A stretch of DNA of 64,000 bases, from contig OZ025240.1 of NCBI GenBank assembly GCA_964019155.1, positions 39,995,715 to 40,059,714 on the forward strand, in the 5' to 3' direction. Positions 13,405 through 23,584 of the stretch are shown here, one piece after another. Origin of the DNA: Osedax fenrisi. Its lineage: Eukaryota; Annelida; Polychaeta; Sabellida; Siboglinidae. Position 1 is the first letter of the stretch, and every line of letters begins with the position of its first letter. Made by a program: the position numbers and the translations under genes. Below the pieces are notes generated by a model. It was given only the letters and a program-made list of their open reading frames with translations, ran no database searches and was not told the origin of the DNA.

Positions 13405-15724
13405 AAATAAATGTAATGAAAAAAACGGGACGAAATTATAAATATAATATAAATAACTAATAATAAAATTCTAAATATATAAATAATGATAAATATATAT
13501 ACCTAAATATCAATTATGATAAATAAATGCAAATAATATATATGTAAATGTAAATAATCGATTGTAAAAGTGAATAAGTAAAAATAAATATTAACATTTA
13601 TAAAATTATAGCATCTGTTCATATAGCCGATGGTAGATTTATAATATCACATGATATAATATATATATATGCCAATGACTATATAAATAAAATAAATATA
13701 AAAAAATCAGTTTTAAAATTTTTGAAATCGTTATTATATTAGTTATGTATGTAGATTTTAAAATAAATAATTTTTTTTTAAAATGGCATGCTATAAAAGA
13801 TACTTTTATGCTATTATTAAACTGATTTCACAGATAATTTTTACACAGTTACTAAATAATATATCATCAATTAATATAGTAAATAATAAAATAGAATAAT
13901 TTTTTTTCAGATATTAACGAATTTATCCATTGCGATATACCCTTAACTGTGATATTTACTCAACTCTTTAAAACCCAGGCATCTCGATCCGCCTTGACTC
14001 AAAAAAGCACAAGCTTCTCAGATCGTCGCATAATTTATTAGCACATATAATTTAATAATTCAGCAATCATTTATATAAATGAAAATGCATACATATGTGA
14101 TATGTTTTCTTTATTATAGGATTTAAAAAAAAAATTATCTTTATATTTTAGTTTTTATGAATTTTCATATAATACAAATGTATATAGTATTTATTTTGAA
14201 AATAAATAGTTATTATTAAATAAATTATAAATACATATTTTACATCATATTTTATATCATCAATATCATGTATTAATTAAACTGGTTATAATCATTATAA
14301 TAATTACAACATTCCATTGTTTATTTTAAATATAATTGAAATATTATTAAAACAAATAGTTCTTAAAATAAAAGCATTTTAATCAACATCAAAATATGCA
14401 AACAAAAATTATGTAAATATATATAAATTAAAAATAACAATAATTAATTATATATAATAATTTAATGAAATAATGTTGTTTTATAATGTTGTCAGCATTA
14501 TATGAATTACACACTTGTATAGTTATTATTAAAGCGAACTATAAGTCACACTGCTATATTTTGAGGACATTTATGATTTATAGAATTATATATTTTCGTT
14601 TTACAAATGAACTCATGAATAAATTCTGATGAAGCTATCATATTTTTATTGAATTTGGGTAGATATTAGTCAGTTGACTTATAAAATTTGTAAAATATCT
14701 TATTAATTAATATATATTAAAAATGTTATCAGTATATATCTATACATTTGAATACATTTTTTATATTTTATATTTAGTTTGAAATTTATATTTATTTTAA
14801 ATAAAATATTATTATAATTATTATAATTAATTAAATATAATATTATCAATAATATTTATATTCCATTTTATTCTTAAGATTAATATAATATATAATAATT
14901 AAAATAAATATAGCTTGTAATAAACAAATTTCAATATATGAGTTAATATTTTAATTTTTTAAAAACATGAGTATATTTTTGTTAAATATAAATAATCTCT
15001 GGGCATTTATTATTGCTGTATTATTATTTAAAATTACTAGGTCTTAAAGGGTTAATGATATTATATTTAATTCAATTAATGTTATATTTAGAAAATTATA
15101 TTAAAATTGGTAACATTATACTACAGTAAAGATGTGTATGTCTTTATTACTCAGATATTAATATCTGTATCTCATTAATTTATGTAAATTTATTTATTTT
15201 TAATTATATATAAGTTATATCTTAAATATCAAATATTTGAATTGTTGACTCAATTATGTTATTATTATTATTATTATTATTATTGTAGTATTACCATAAG
15301 GTGTATAGTTTTATATATTATAGATATAGCCTGTGTATTAAAGCTAGATTTGCTTCTTTTTATAAATATTTCATACATAAACCAATTTATATATTTAAGA
15401 GAATCTGTAGTTAGAAAGATTATTTACTAAATCACCATTATTGATGTTTATATGTAAATAGATAAGCGAAGGAACTGTCATAATAATAATTTATTTTAAA
15501 GTACAACTTGCTTAAGTGCCATTCTTTTCCTTATTATCATAATATTATATATATATATATATATAAAGTCTATTCCTTTCAATAAATACAAATATATAAT
15601 TTATATCCTGAATATGTTGAATATGAGTATGTTGAAAAAAAGTAATAATTGTTTACAGAATTTCAGTAATATAATCATTATTTAAAAAAACTAGGGCAGA
15701 ATATTCTAACTTGGATAATAACTG

Positions 15725-15776
<52 letters not shown>

Positions 15777-16425
15777 TTACACTAGAAAAATTAAAATAAA
15801 ATATACACTAACATACAATTTGTGGGAAAAAAATTATTCTTATTAAATAAATTTGAAAATTACTAATTAGGTTCAATTACTATTCGAGATCTCTATATAT
15901 AATATAATTTGTCTGTAACTTATAATAAATATAATCATTTGAAAATTTCAGAAGTTATAGATATAATAATAGTTAAAGATATAATATTATATTAATAAAA
16001 CTAATTGCAAAACTATTTGTTTTATAATTCGTAGCACTAGGTAGCACTACTTGGTATAGATCCCATAATCATAAATTATATATTTGTTTTAATATACTAC
16101 TGATATTTATTAATTCTAATAATTTTATTAATCATCATATTAGATGGAAGATATTGAATGTAATTTTGAGAAATATAATATTCAAAACAAAAAGAAAATA
16201 AGTAATTTCGTAACTTCGATAACTGCTCTACAGAAAAAGGTTTTATTCCATACTATGTCTTTTGAGTAATTTTTAATTTATAATCAATGAAATATATGAT
16301 CAGAAATAAAATAATTTATTTATAACAAGATTATATTTATATTTAGTTTAATTATTTTAATTATAAGATTATTTTTATAATAACTCATTAAGTTGAAATT
16401 TATAATACATAATATAATAATAATA

Positions 16426-16465
<40 letters not shown>

Positions 16466-17249
16466 ATTTATGTAAATATATATATATATAAACATATATA
16501 ATTTAATATTAACAAATATAATTAATTTATATAATTTATATATTATTAATATTAACCCAAAATGAAACTTTATTAAAATTAATAAATATATTTATATTCT
16601 ATAAATATTTACATGTATATATCATATATAAATATATCATATATTAACATATATCAACATATTATAATATTCAAATTGTAATATAATATTTAGTAGAAAT
16701 TAAATACGCGGTATATTCAATATTTCATTTCAGAATGAAAGTGCTTGATTTTATTGATATATAATAATAATAATAATAATAATTCATTAGTAATTTGTAT
16801 TTTTTATCATAATATCTTGTTTAAACTATATAAACATGTTTTCCACCCTAAACGTCTCCCAACATTAATATTGCACATTTGCTATAGTCGTCGCCCACAC
16901 AAAAAGGTGACAACTCGTCTACCTTCACGTATATATTGATACCGTCTACCTATACGTATACGCAGGTGGACGATTACGCAGCGGACAATATCAGACACAA
17001 GAACACCGCGCTACGAGCTAGCCTAGAGAACAAAGCTCTCGAGGAGAACAACCGGAAACTGCAGCATTGTAACCAATATCTACATCATCTGATAGCGCAG
17101 GTTACAGAAGTATGAAACACGGTCTCGTTGCTATTTATGTTATATTTAGGTATCGAGCTCATTTACGAGACAAACGTATTTTTGGAAACCAATCATTTTT
17201 TGTGAAATCCATTGAGTGATATTAATATTTAAACTCATTTAATACATTT

Positions 17250-17282
<33 letters not shown>

Positions 17283-17874
17283 GATTGATTGATAATTTAT
17301 TTAAGCAAATATATAGGCAAAATATATAATGTCTAGTATAAATATTTTCTAATGATAACATACGTTATAAAAATAAACAAAGAATAATACGCAATTAAAG
17401 AAATTAAAATGTTTTAGAGTTACCGTATGAATAATCGAAAATAAAATAAAATACATTATTTTGTAAATGGCATCGAAATATTAAATTTCTACTTAAATTA
17501 TATTGAATTATTCTTATATTTGTAACCTGTAATAGTAAAAAATTATTAATTATATAGTTTTATAATTAAATTATAAATATTAAATATATTACAAACAGAA
17601 CAAGTTAAAAATCAACTAAATCAACACTAAAATGAAATAAACAAATAATAATTATAAAAATCTGTAATAATAGTACATTATTAATTTTATATTTTAATAG
17701 TATAATAATTTTTAAACATATATATATATATATATATATACAAACAGAACACTTTAAAAATTTATTAAACCAATATATACAAACAGAACACGTTAATAAT
17801 AAAATAAACCACTAATAATATTAAACAAACAATATAATACTTATCACTTTAATTTTAAAATTGTTTCCCTTTAA

Positions 17875-17915
<41 letters not shown>

Positions 17916-18645
17916 CATACGATATAATATCATATACGATATATATACGATGACATTATTGCGTTTGTAGCTAAACTATTATCGTTAGTAATGTAATGTA
18001 TATATCGTACATGTATTCCGTGAGTTTTATTCAACCCCTGCCCGTCCTACAGCAGGGTACTGAGAAGAGTGGTGAGGCGATGAACCGCATGTTGACTGTG
18101 TTCGGGGACTCCACGTTACCGGGTTAGTATCCTCTCACTAGGGGTCACCTTAAGTACCTTTAATATTGACCTTACGTATTATGCATCGGTATTTAACCTT
18201 CAGAATTTAACATTCAGAATTTAACTTAGGTATTTAACCTTCAGAATTTAACTTAGGTATTTAACTTTGATTATTTAAGATCAGTATTTAACGTTACCCT
18301 TATAATTTCCGAATTTAACCATCAGTATTTAACCATCAGAATTTAACCATCAATATTTAACCATTAGTATTTAACCTTGAGTATTTAACCTTCAGCATTT
18401 AACCTTGACCACCAACAGATCACGCCGCCACAGTTAACATTGCAGAATGCCTCCCGTACGCATCTCTAGATGAGAAGAAAGCGAATGACCGAGGACATGA
18501 GACTCCGTCCTTCATCGCAATCGACGACAATACCAGTAGTCGGCGCGTTATTGGTCGAAAGTTTCTTACCTCTTCACCCGTCAATCAAAACTATAACTCT
18601 GTCTGCGGGTCGTTATCAGATCTCTCCTCTATAGCTAATACGTGA
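4578..18645 (+). CDS. 18-exon coiled-coil protein gene, function unknown
   Basis: I joined 18 exons: 4578-4644, 4704-4858, 4911-4951, 5118-5163, 5705-5736, 5967-6033, 6099-6185, 6258-6296, 7417-7545, 9155-9253, 10253-10340, 10755-11239, 12607-12677, 12785-12893, 16144-16239, 16966-17100, 18053-18122 and 18419-18645. Every junction is GT-AG, phases agree throughout, and the total is 2,043 nt (680 codons plus TGA). The N-terminal quarter is basic and not helical. From exon 7 on the protein is dominated by heptad-like Leu/Ile with Glu, Lys, Arg and Gln: a long coiled coil with its densest part in the 161-codon exon 12. A Ser/Asn-rich tail closes it. No catalytic domain, signal peptide or membrane segment was seen. 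Coiled-coil rods of this kind are typical of cytoskeletal, centrosomal or ciliary scaffolds, but that is inference. The 5' end is not settled because exon 1 has no Met; earlier exons are likely. An extra exon in the 3.2-kb intron 14 cannot be excluded. Confidence 0.8.
4704..4858 (+). CDS. Coiled-coil gene exon 2
   Basis: Acceptor TGCTTTCAG with a pyrimidine tract. Encodes DMKQDVTLYVDMNAE and then an Arg-rich stretch (RLLRLRRLANTLEVIRRRRI). The donor is either GTCAAG at 4,853 or GTTATA at 4,859; both leave phase 0 and differ only by Val-Lys. Confidence 0.65.
4911..4951 (+). CDS. Coiled-coil gene exon 3
   Basis: Acceptor AATATTTTAG and donor GTGAGTGC (4,952). In the phase set by exon 2 it reads KSRPQYRMKVTNF and ends in phase 2; TG|T rejoins as Cys with exon 4. 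Reading straight through from exon 2 is also open, but that would leave exon 4 out of frame, which favours the 52-bp intron. Confidence 0.6.
5118..5163 (+). CDS. Coiled-coil gene exon 4
   Basis: Acceptor AACTCAG, donor CAG|GTTTGTG. In the phase carried over from exon 3 it reads SSCLNNMDQRSKSSQ without a stop; the phase-0 frame is closed by TAA. Ends in phase 0. Confidence 0.6.
5425..5508 (+). repeat. 11-bp minisatellite in intron 4
   Basis: About seven tandem copies of AGTAATAAAGC, the last ones with T or A substitutions (AGTAATAATGC, AGAAATAAAGC). Confidence 0.85.
5705..5736 (+). CDS. Coiled-coil gene exon 5 (microexon)
   Basis: Acceptor CTACATACAG, 32 bp coding DWLRTESPTA plus GA, donor GTTAGTTAC. 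The GTTAG-type donor recurs at exons 10, 11 and 17 of this gene. GA|A gives Glu with exon 6, which fixes this donor rather than the later GTGTAG. Confidence 0.6.
5967..6033 (+). CDS. Coiled-coil gene exon 6
   Basis: Acceptor GGATTGTAG and near-consensus donor GAG|GTAAGTA at 6,034. Reads VDVNTALSTGEHKPLSPYTP then VE, a Pro/Ser-rich linker ahead of the coiled coil. Ends in phase 0. Confidence 0.7.
6099..6185 (+). CDS. Coiled-coil gene exon 7
   Basis: A C-rich tract and ATTACAG acceptor, then 29 codons (PHRLADELYGQLTDTLSRFN...) and donor TTG|GTTTGTG. Leu spacing fits the start of an amphipathic helix. Phase 0 at both ends. Confidence 0.85.
6258..6296 (+). CDS. Coiled-coil gene exon 8
   Basis: Acceptor TTGCGTTTCAG, 13 codons IDAVLNKKEEISQ, donor CAG|GTTTAG. 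Phase 0 at both ends. Confidence 0.75.
7417..7545 (+). CDS. Coiled-coil gene exon 9
   Basis: Acceptor GATATGACAG, 43 codons beginning QMIGKDKQIEALRMQIYNYE and ending AEILAK, donor AAG|GTTTGTG. Heptad-like Ile/Leu/Met spacing. Phase 0 at both ends. Confidence 0.88.
7855..8326. mobile_element. MITE of the TGGTCAAAAG family, copy 2 (intronic)
   Basis: Ends TGGTCAAAAGGTTCGCGAT and, inverted, TGGTCAAAAGCTTCGAATT. The middle is swollen by interrupted (TA)n at 8,140-8,275, which produces a spurious Ile/Tyr open frame. Same family as 1,342-1,625. Confidence 0.55.
9155..9253 (+). CDS. Coiled-coil gene exon 10
   Basis: 33 codons beginning SGSDCDKRLKEFSDDNLLQV and ending AKSLQR, donor CGA|GTTAGTGG. 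The acceptor is either ACTGAG (9,154) or CCATAG (9,145; adds CTE); both are in phase. A second frame across 9,192-9,374 is also open and helix-like, but would break the phase to exon 11. Confidence 0.7.
10253..10340 (+). CDS. Coiled-coil gene exon 11
   Basis: Acceptor CAATATATAG, then EHEINLKLKSEIITIKTNLN and on to KYIAE, donor A|GTTAGATC. Clear coiled-coil heptads despite A+T-rich codons. Ends in phase 1; A|AT gives Asn with exon 12. Confidence 0.75.
10755..11239 (+). CDS. Coiled-coil gene exon 12, central rod
   Basis: The largest and most GC-rich exon: 161 codons of Arg/Glu/Leu-rich sequence (for example VELNLRMQRLQRADRLLLKV and IEKQRLADEELVAHRRLASD) with regular heptads and no Pro, so a continuous coiled coil. 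Acceptor TCTTCCTAG. The donor is AAG|GTTCCG, which is weak; if skipped, the frame ends nine codons later at TAA 11,267, giving an alternative shorter product. Arg is mostly CGN, unlike the A+T-rich neighbouring DNA. Confidence 0.9.
12607..12677 (+). CDS. Coiled-coil gene exon 13
   Basis: Acceptor CTTTATTAG, reads KMDEMGESNVSLGRELECSR then QEL, donor GG|GTGAGTTG (strong). Ends in phase 2; GG|T rejoins as Gly. Confidence 0.85.
12785..12893 (+). CDS. Coiled-coil gene exon 14
   Basis: Acceptor GCCCAATCAG, reads KTLLKLKVAENFKDKVTELN and ends DIRTCQ, donor CAG|GTTCTAG. Ends in phase 0. The next exon found is 3.25 kb away; the intervening DNA is A+T-rich and I saw no further convincing exon. Confidence 0.85.
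16144..16239 (+). CDS. Coiled-coil gene exon 15
   Basis: Acceptor CATCATATTAG, 32 codons beginning MEDIECNFEKYNIQNKKKIS and ending TALQKK, donor AAG|GTTTTATT. A+T-rich codons but intact. Phase 0 at both ends. Confidence 0.75.
16966..17100 (+). CDS. Coiled-coil gene exon 16
   Basis: Acceptor GTATACGCAG, 45 codons including LRASLENKALEENNRKLQHC, donor CAG|GTTACAG. Clear heptads. Phase 0 at both ends; reading on meets TGA five codons later. Confidence 0.88.
17276..17330 (-). mobile_element. LINE 3' tail fragment
   Basis: On the minus strand TTTGCTTAAATAAATTATCA followed by ATC/AATC repeats. The same tail is found at 22,000-22,046. It lies in intron 16 of the coiled-coil gene next to (ATT)n. 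Confidence 0.45.
18053..18122 (+). CDS. Coiled-coil gene exon 17
   Basis: Acceptor CCGTCCTACAG with a pyrimidine tract, 23 codons QGTEKSGEAMNRMLTVFGDS then TLP, donor CCGG|GTTAGTAT. Ends in phase 1; G|AT gives Asp. Confidence 0.88.
18188..18405 (+). repeat. Degenerate ~15-bp minisatellite in intron 17
   Basis: More than a dozen diverged copies of a unit like AGTATTTAACCTTC / AGAATTTAACCATC, filling almost the whole 296-bp intron. Confidence 0.8.
18419..18645 (+). CDS. Coiled-coil gene terminal exon 18
   Basis: Acceptor CACCAACAG, then HAATVNIAECLPYASLDEKK onward; the C-terminus is GSLSDLSSIANT followed by TGA. Not coiled coil: a Ser/Asn/Thr-rich tail with a basic patch (SSRRVIGRKFL). Confidence 0.88.
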
Positions 18646-18880
18646 TGCGTTAATACCACGAGAGATAGACCATAGTCTTCATATATACTCTCCAATGATC
18701 GTTATGAATTGTATATTATTGATAATTTTTAATTTGTTACGCGATTGATTCGATATTTAAGGTATTAAATTTGTGTTTTTCAAAAAATATATAAATAATT
18801 ATACATAGGTATTATAAACTAAACGATTGTATGTATTCATTTTAGATTGACATGTTTGTATATATAAACTTTATTTTTAT

Positions 18881-18886
18881 AATAAA
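18881..18886 (+). terminator. Polyadenylation signal AATAAA
   Basis: AATAAA lies 236 bp after the stop of the coiled-coil gene and is followed by a T/G-rich stretch (TGTTAGTTTGTT), as expected for a cleavage site. Confidence 0.6.
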
Positions 18887-18905
18887 AGTGTACACGTTCT
18901 CCATG

Positions 18906-20265
18906 TTAGTTTGTTACTTTATTAATTGCAATACAATAACTGTGTTAGCGTAGGTACTATTTCAAAGAGATAATACAATACAGTTACACTTTCACAGATG
19001 TACATGTAATCAAGACAATCCCTACCACTATAATTGAAATCATTTAATTACTATAATTTGTATTAAAATAGCTAAAGTTCTATACATTGGAAAGTGCTTA
19101 GCCTAATGTGATTATTCTAATCATGACTAGTATACACTATATTGACTATACATTTGTATTAGTCATTGTTATTTATATATGTATATATATATTTGGTTTC
19201 TTTAGGATTGGTAATTATACCATTACATTCTCATTAAAAACTATTTCTACGTCCTCAATATCCAGTTTATAGAAATTTACATTTTTATTTTGATCGTCTA
19301 TAATTAGGAGTTAATAATATTAATGAATATAAATTAAAATAGAATACAAAACTTCATTCATATTCATTCAGTTTTTATTACATAATCTGAGCGACAAAAT
19401 ATGTAATACCATACCTTACTAGAATAAAATCTCCTTTATCTAATCTTGTAAATTCATCACTTTGTTGTTATTATTATCAGTATTGTCAACATTTCTTCTT
19501 TTCCTAGCAGTTTTTATTATGTTGATTATTTTTTTATCATTATTTTCTTGAGAGTGCTGGTCGATAACCAACAGATTTTTGAAAATAGTCGTATATCTTT
19601 ATCACATACAATTTAACTCTTACATCTTCTATGACTCTTTCATTTTCTTTGACTCTTGTATATTCTCTGACTCTAATATATTCTTAGAAACAAATACATT
19701 AATATAAAAATATTTGAAATAACAAACAGGGCAGATTGAACATATGGTCAACCTGGCCCTTATCACTAATATAAAAGTAGGTATACTAATAATAATTAAT
19801 TTTTGTTTATAATTTATAATATATTAAATATACTTTATTTATATATCATTAATAATTCTATGTTATTACAAATTATATTAATAATATCAAATTTATACTT
19901 ACCGTAATGATTTTAATCAACGAGTTTTTAATAAAAGATTCATAATTAAATAATATTTAAAATATTTAAAATAAATAAATATAATACATAATTTAGATAT
20001 TTAAGCTTCCATATGGTTAACCTGTCATACTCTCCCATAGATGATTTAACATTTATTATTCGGTGATACCATCGACTTATATTAGGTAAATAAAATACAA
20101 GTCAACGGGCGATACGTATAGATAAATTTATAAATATTCACTTTAATCAATAGGGAGATATCGTATACGAATATATAAATGTAATTTTATTCAAAAATAT
20201 ATTACACTGGAAAGATGTTTATATTTTGCATATAACCTATAATACATATATAAATATATATATAT
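18906..20265. other. A+T-rich intergenic DNA
   Basis: No coding block, splice pair or RNA gene seen. A slightly T/C-enriched patch at 19,440-19,690 has no open frame. Confidence 0.55.
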
Positions 20266-20269
20266 ATAA

Positions 20270-20345
20270 TAATAATAATATCGGATATGGCAATGCCTGG
20301 GTGAAGGAAGAAGCAGAGCTCATCGAGTCTTTTACCCATTTATGA
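20270..20345 (-). mobile_element. LINE 3' end fragment
   Basis: On the minus strand this reads GGGTAAAAGACTCGATGAGC ... GGCATTGCCATATCCGAT followed by (ATT)n. It parallels the 3' end of the large LINE at 62,679-62,762 (GGGGTAATTGTCTCGATAAG ... GGCATTGCC ... CTGAT(AAT)n). Only the last ~75 bp are present. Confidence 0.7.
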
Positions 20346-20568
20346 TTACGAGGAGAAAAAATCATATAGGAATATAATTAAAAACAAGAAATAGTAGAAC
20401 AATAAATAGAGTAACACATTCAATTATTAAAATAAATCATCTACTCATAAAGCATAAATATCCATATATATATATTGATGTGTACTCTTGATATATGTAT
20501 TTACTAATGTAAAATAACTTTATTCTTGTTGTGATTACATTAATCGCTGCATTCACTAACCGCCATCT

Positions 20569-20770
20569 TTAATTGTATTCAAGGTCATCCAGATCCTCGC
20601 TTTTATATATTTTACAATCATATTGTTTGTAATCTGTGATAGGGCGATAGCGTATTAATATAGTATTAAAATACGTAGACATTTCCGAATGTGGGTTCAT
20701 CAAGTCCGAAACCTTAGGGAATATACTTTCGCCAATACTATATACACGGGTAACCTTTGAAGCCAGCAAA

Positions 20771-20775
<5 letters not shown>
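20569..20775 (-). CDS. Hypothetical 68-codon ORF
   Basis: An ATG-initiated frame on the minus strand in a block somewhat less A+T-rich than its surroundings (VTRVYSIGESIFPKVSDLMN near the N-terminus; acidic end KSEDLDDLEYN). Just after its stop, at 20,562-20,571, the minus strand has AAGATGGCGG, a YY1-type start-site motif. It resembles no family I know. It could be an exon or chance. Confidence 0.2.

Positions 20776-20836
<61 letters not shown>
20774..20836. repeat. (TA)n microsatellite
   Basis: About 30 uninterrupted TA units. It creates false Ile/Tyr open frames on both strands. Confidence 0.9.
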
Positions 20837-20838
<2 letters not shown>

Positions 20839-20844
20839 TTATAG

Positions 20845-21010
20845 TTGTATGGAGTGTATGGCTCAGTAGGACAGCCAAAACTAGTAAGCCATTGGTACAG
20901 GTGTCGTGCGTTCGACAACAGGAAGTTATTGTTTTATACTCTGTGTGCCATCGCAATCAAGCGTCTAAAGTAAAAACAAAAAACAATATAGGAACGGAAG
21001 AGACGAAAAT
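20845..21010 (+). mobile_element. tRNA-derived SINE
   Basis: The head has an A-box-like TGGCTCAGTAGG and, about 40 bp later, a B-box-like GTGCGTTCGAC, the spacing of an internal RNA polymerase III promoter. The ~70-bp head is tRNA-like but lacks a convincing acceptor stem, so it is a SINE head rather than a tRNA gene. An unrelated body follows. It begins directly after a (TA)n tract. Confidence 0.6.
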
Positions 21011-21584
21011 AATATAACTAATAATAATGAACAATAGGAATACAGAAAGTACTCAACATTAATATAAATAGTAAATAAAATTGTAAATAGTAATATAAAT
21101 AGTGATTAGAGAAATGCAATAATATATAGATATGTTTTTAATAGAAATTTAAATGAATTGGTGGATTGAGTGGAGCGTAGTTTATGTGGTAGTTAATTCC
21201 ATAGATAAGGGACCGCTATGTGCCAAGCACGAATATTAGTGGTATATAGATTAAGTTTGAGGGTAGGTGTAGAACTTCTACAGTAGAAGGTAAGAAGTAG
21301 TATAACGGAGAGAGATAGTATGAGTGGGAATAGAGATTAAGGAAGATAGATATTCAGGTCGGTTGTGGTGAAAAGAGTTATGAGTTAGTAGTTAGTAGAA
21401 TAAGTTAAAATATTATTCTACATTTTATTGGTAGCCAATTCAATCTCTTAAAATACGGAGAAATATGTATTTGAGAAAAGCAATCAATTTAAAAAAATGA
21501 TCGTAATAACACATTCTGATGTATTTGTAATTTTTTAATTTGATAGCCAGGTAAGGAGAAAAGAATAATTTTTTAATTCCATAG

Positions 21585-21955
21585 ATAACTGGAGTGTCCG
21601 TATTCGGTACCCATGTCCGAATACGGACACCCTGTGTTATAATACGGACAGTGTCCGTCGGACACACTATTTATACTATAGTTGTCATCTATAGATAAAC
21701 TATATATTATTGATGAATCAATCAGACAAATTCAATTACATTATTTATAGTATAAGTTTAATTTTTTTTCATAAATTTAAAAACGTAATAAAAAAATCAG
21801 TTTAGTGGATATATCAGCAATATTAAAAAAAAATCAAAAATACTTTTTTAGACTATATTTATAATTATGAATATTTTATTCATTAAACATTTTTTTGTAG
21901 GATTTATGGTTTCTGAGATACCGAGAGTGTCCGTATTCGGTTACTTTCCCCTACA
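21585..21955. mobile_element. DNA transposon remnant with GTGTCCGTATTCGG boxes
   Basis: The right end, read inward, is TAGGGGAAAGTAACCGAATA followed by CGGACACTC. The left part has repeated direct and inverted copies of the same box (21,595-21,665). The terminal TAGGGGAAAGT and the subterminal word TCTCAG..AC are shared with the element at 52,480-53,418, so they are relatives with diverged inner boxes. The left terminus was not found; the element is probably truncated. Confidence 0.5.
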
Positions 21956-21980
21956 TACTAATATTAACTACAGTTAGTGT

Positions 21981-22046
21981 ATCAATACATATGTGTATAC
22001 AAAATAAATGTATTTGCTTAAATAAATTATCAATCAATCAATACAT
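21981..22046 (+). mobile_element. 46-bp LINE tail insertion with 10-bp target duplication
   Basis: ATCAATACAT occurs at 21,981-21,990 and again at 22,037-22,046. Between the copies lies a LINE 3' tail (TTTGCTTAAATAAATTATCA). The related copy of this locus at 26,920 lacks the insertion. Confidence 0.65.
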
Positions 22047-22749
22047 ATCACACAATTGAATAATATTGAATAAATATCGTAACTATAGTGAATATTATGA
22101 TTAGTAACATAACAATATATTATTAAAGTATGAACAATTTTATTTCGTAAATTGTTATAACTTTAATAAACGTAAACACGATATACGAAATATACGCTGT
22201 CGAAATAAACACTTCGTTGTATACATACATGTATACGCTACACACACTCTTTAGTGGTGCCCCGTACAAATACACGAGAATACTTGTTACACTAGTGTAG
22301 TCCCATCTCCCCAGCCTCTCGTCATCTCCTCACTATAGTGGTATGTATGCCATAGCTGTCGGCTTAGGAGAGAACCGGCATGCAGCGTAGACAATAAGGA
22401 CATCTATAGCGACTCCGTGTCCTTCGCTTGACCTGTGTCCGGCATATACTGTACCGGATGTCACGAGTGCTTATCGCGGTTAGATAACATATCATCACGT
22501 GCAGTTAGTACACAATGTTCACGTATAAGTTCATACGTTATTGTGCGCATGTTTTACTTCAGTACTTTTAATTATAATACACGATTATTTAGACATTTAC
22601 TAATTATCCAAACTGCTTATTCAAAATATATTATACACATATTATAATATGTAGCTTATATTATAAAGTTTTAATATTGTAATGTATATTAATATTATAT
22701 AATATATATATTTATACTACTATTATACCAATATATAGTAAGTATACTT

Positions 22750-22801
<52 letters not shown>

Positions 22802-22898
22802 ATATTATTTGATATATTGTAGAAATATGTCATATATATTATAGATATGATTATATATTTATTATTATGTAATTCATTCGGGGTTTTATATATTCTTT

Positions 22899-22978
<80 letters not shown>

Positions 22979-23187
22979 CATATACATATATATAGAGAGA
23001 AAAATAACAAATATGAGTATAGAAATGATAGTATAACATATATTCCGTATGGTTTTCTATTTAGCTTTCTCCGATTTTTGACGATATTAAGGTTTTTTGA
23101 TTAGTTTTGAAAATATATTCTTTAATTATATGTAATCTATATAATGTATTTAAAATGTATTAATATTTTCAATATCCATATATATAT

Positions 23188-23243
<56 letters not shown>

Positions 23244-23580
23244 TTAACCTATCAAATATTATAATCATATGTTATATTGTTTAAGACATCATGTAAGCAT
23301 ATACGATTACATATTTAATGTAATATATAATGTTAACATGTAAAAGTGATGCTCTATATTTTAACATAGAATTAACACTATATTTGGACTTTTTCTTAAT
23401 AACGCTTATCATAGATTTTGATTGAATTTTCTTTGATATTGAACATCTGTTTATTATCCTCTTTATATTATATTAATAGGTTCCTGTATACCTCAATAAC
23501 TATTTAATTGGCTATGTATTGCATATAGTATTAGATAATATTTTATATTATATAATAATATGTTTGCTAATTTATATATA
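22047..23580 (+). repeat. A-S-T repeat copy 1
   Basis: Block A (22,047-22,650) is unusually GC-rich and includes CGGCTTAGGAGAGAACCGGC. Block S (about 22,840-23,180) and block T (about 23,240-23,580) are A+T-rich; all are joined by long (TA)n runs. Four copies lie in the window (also 26,930, 44,370 and 53,425). Block A contains a 9-bp longer variant here, shared with the 48.3-kb copy. No protein similarity recognised. Confidence 0.8.
22908..22990. repeat. (TA)n microsatellite with TACATA ends
   Basis: One of the longest TA runs in the window; further runs at 22,758-22,795 and 23,182-23,238. Confidence 0.9.
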
Positions 23581-23584
23581 TATA

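Noticed and set aside
18188..18405. CRISPR-like array
   Set aside because: Short degenerate tandem units without unique spacers, in an intron of a eukaryotic gene: a minisatellite.
22435..22647. 67-70-codon frame repeated in four A blocks (22.4, 27.3, 48.3 and 55.8 kb)
   Set aside because: It has no ATG (starts at GTG), its second half is A+T-rich and the 9-bp indel keeps the frame by chance. Conservation is explained by repeat copying.
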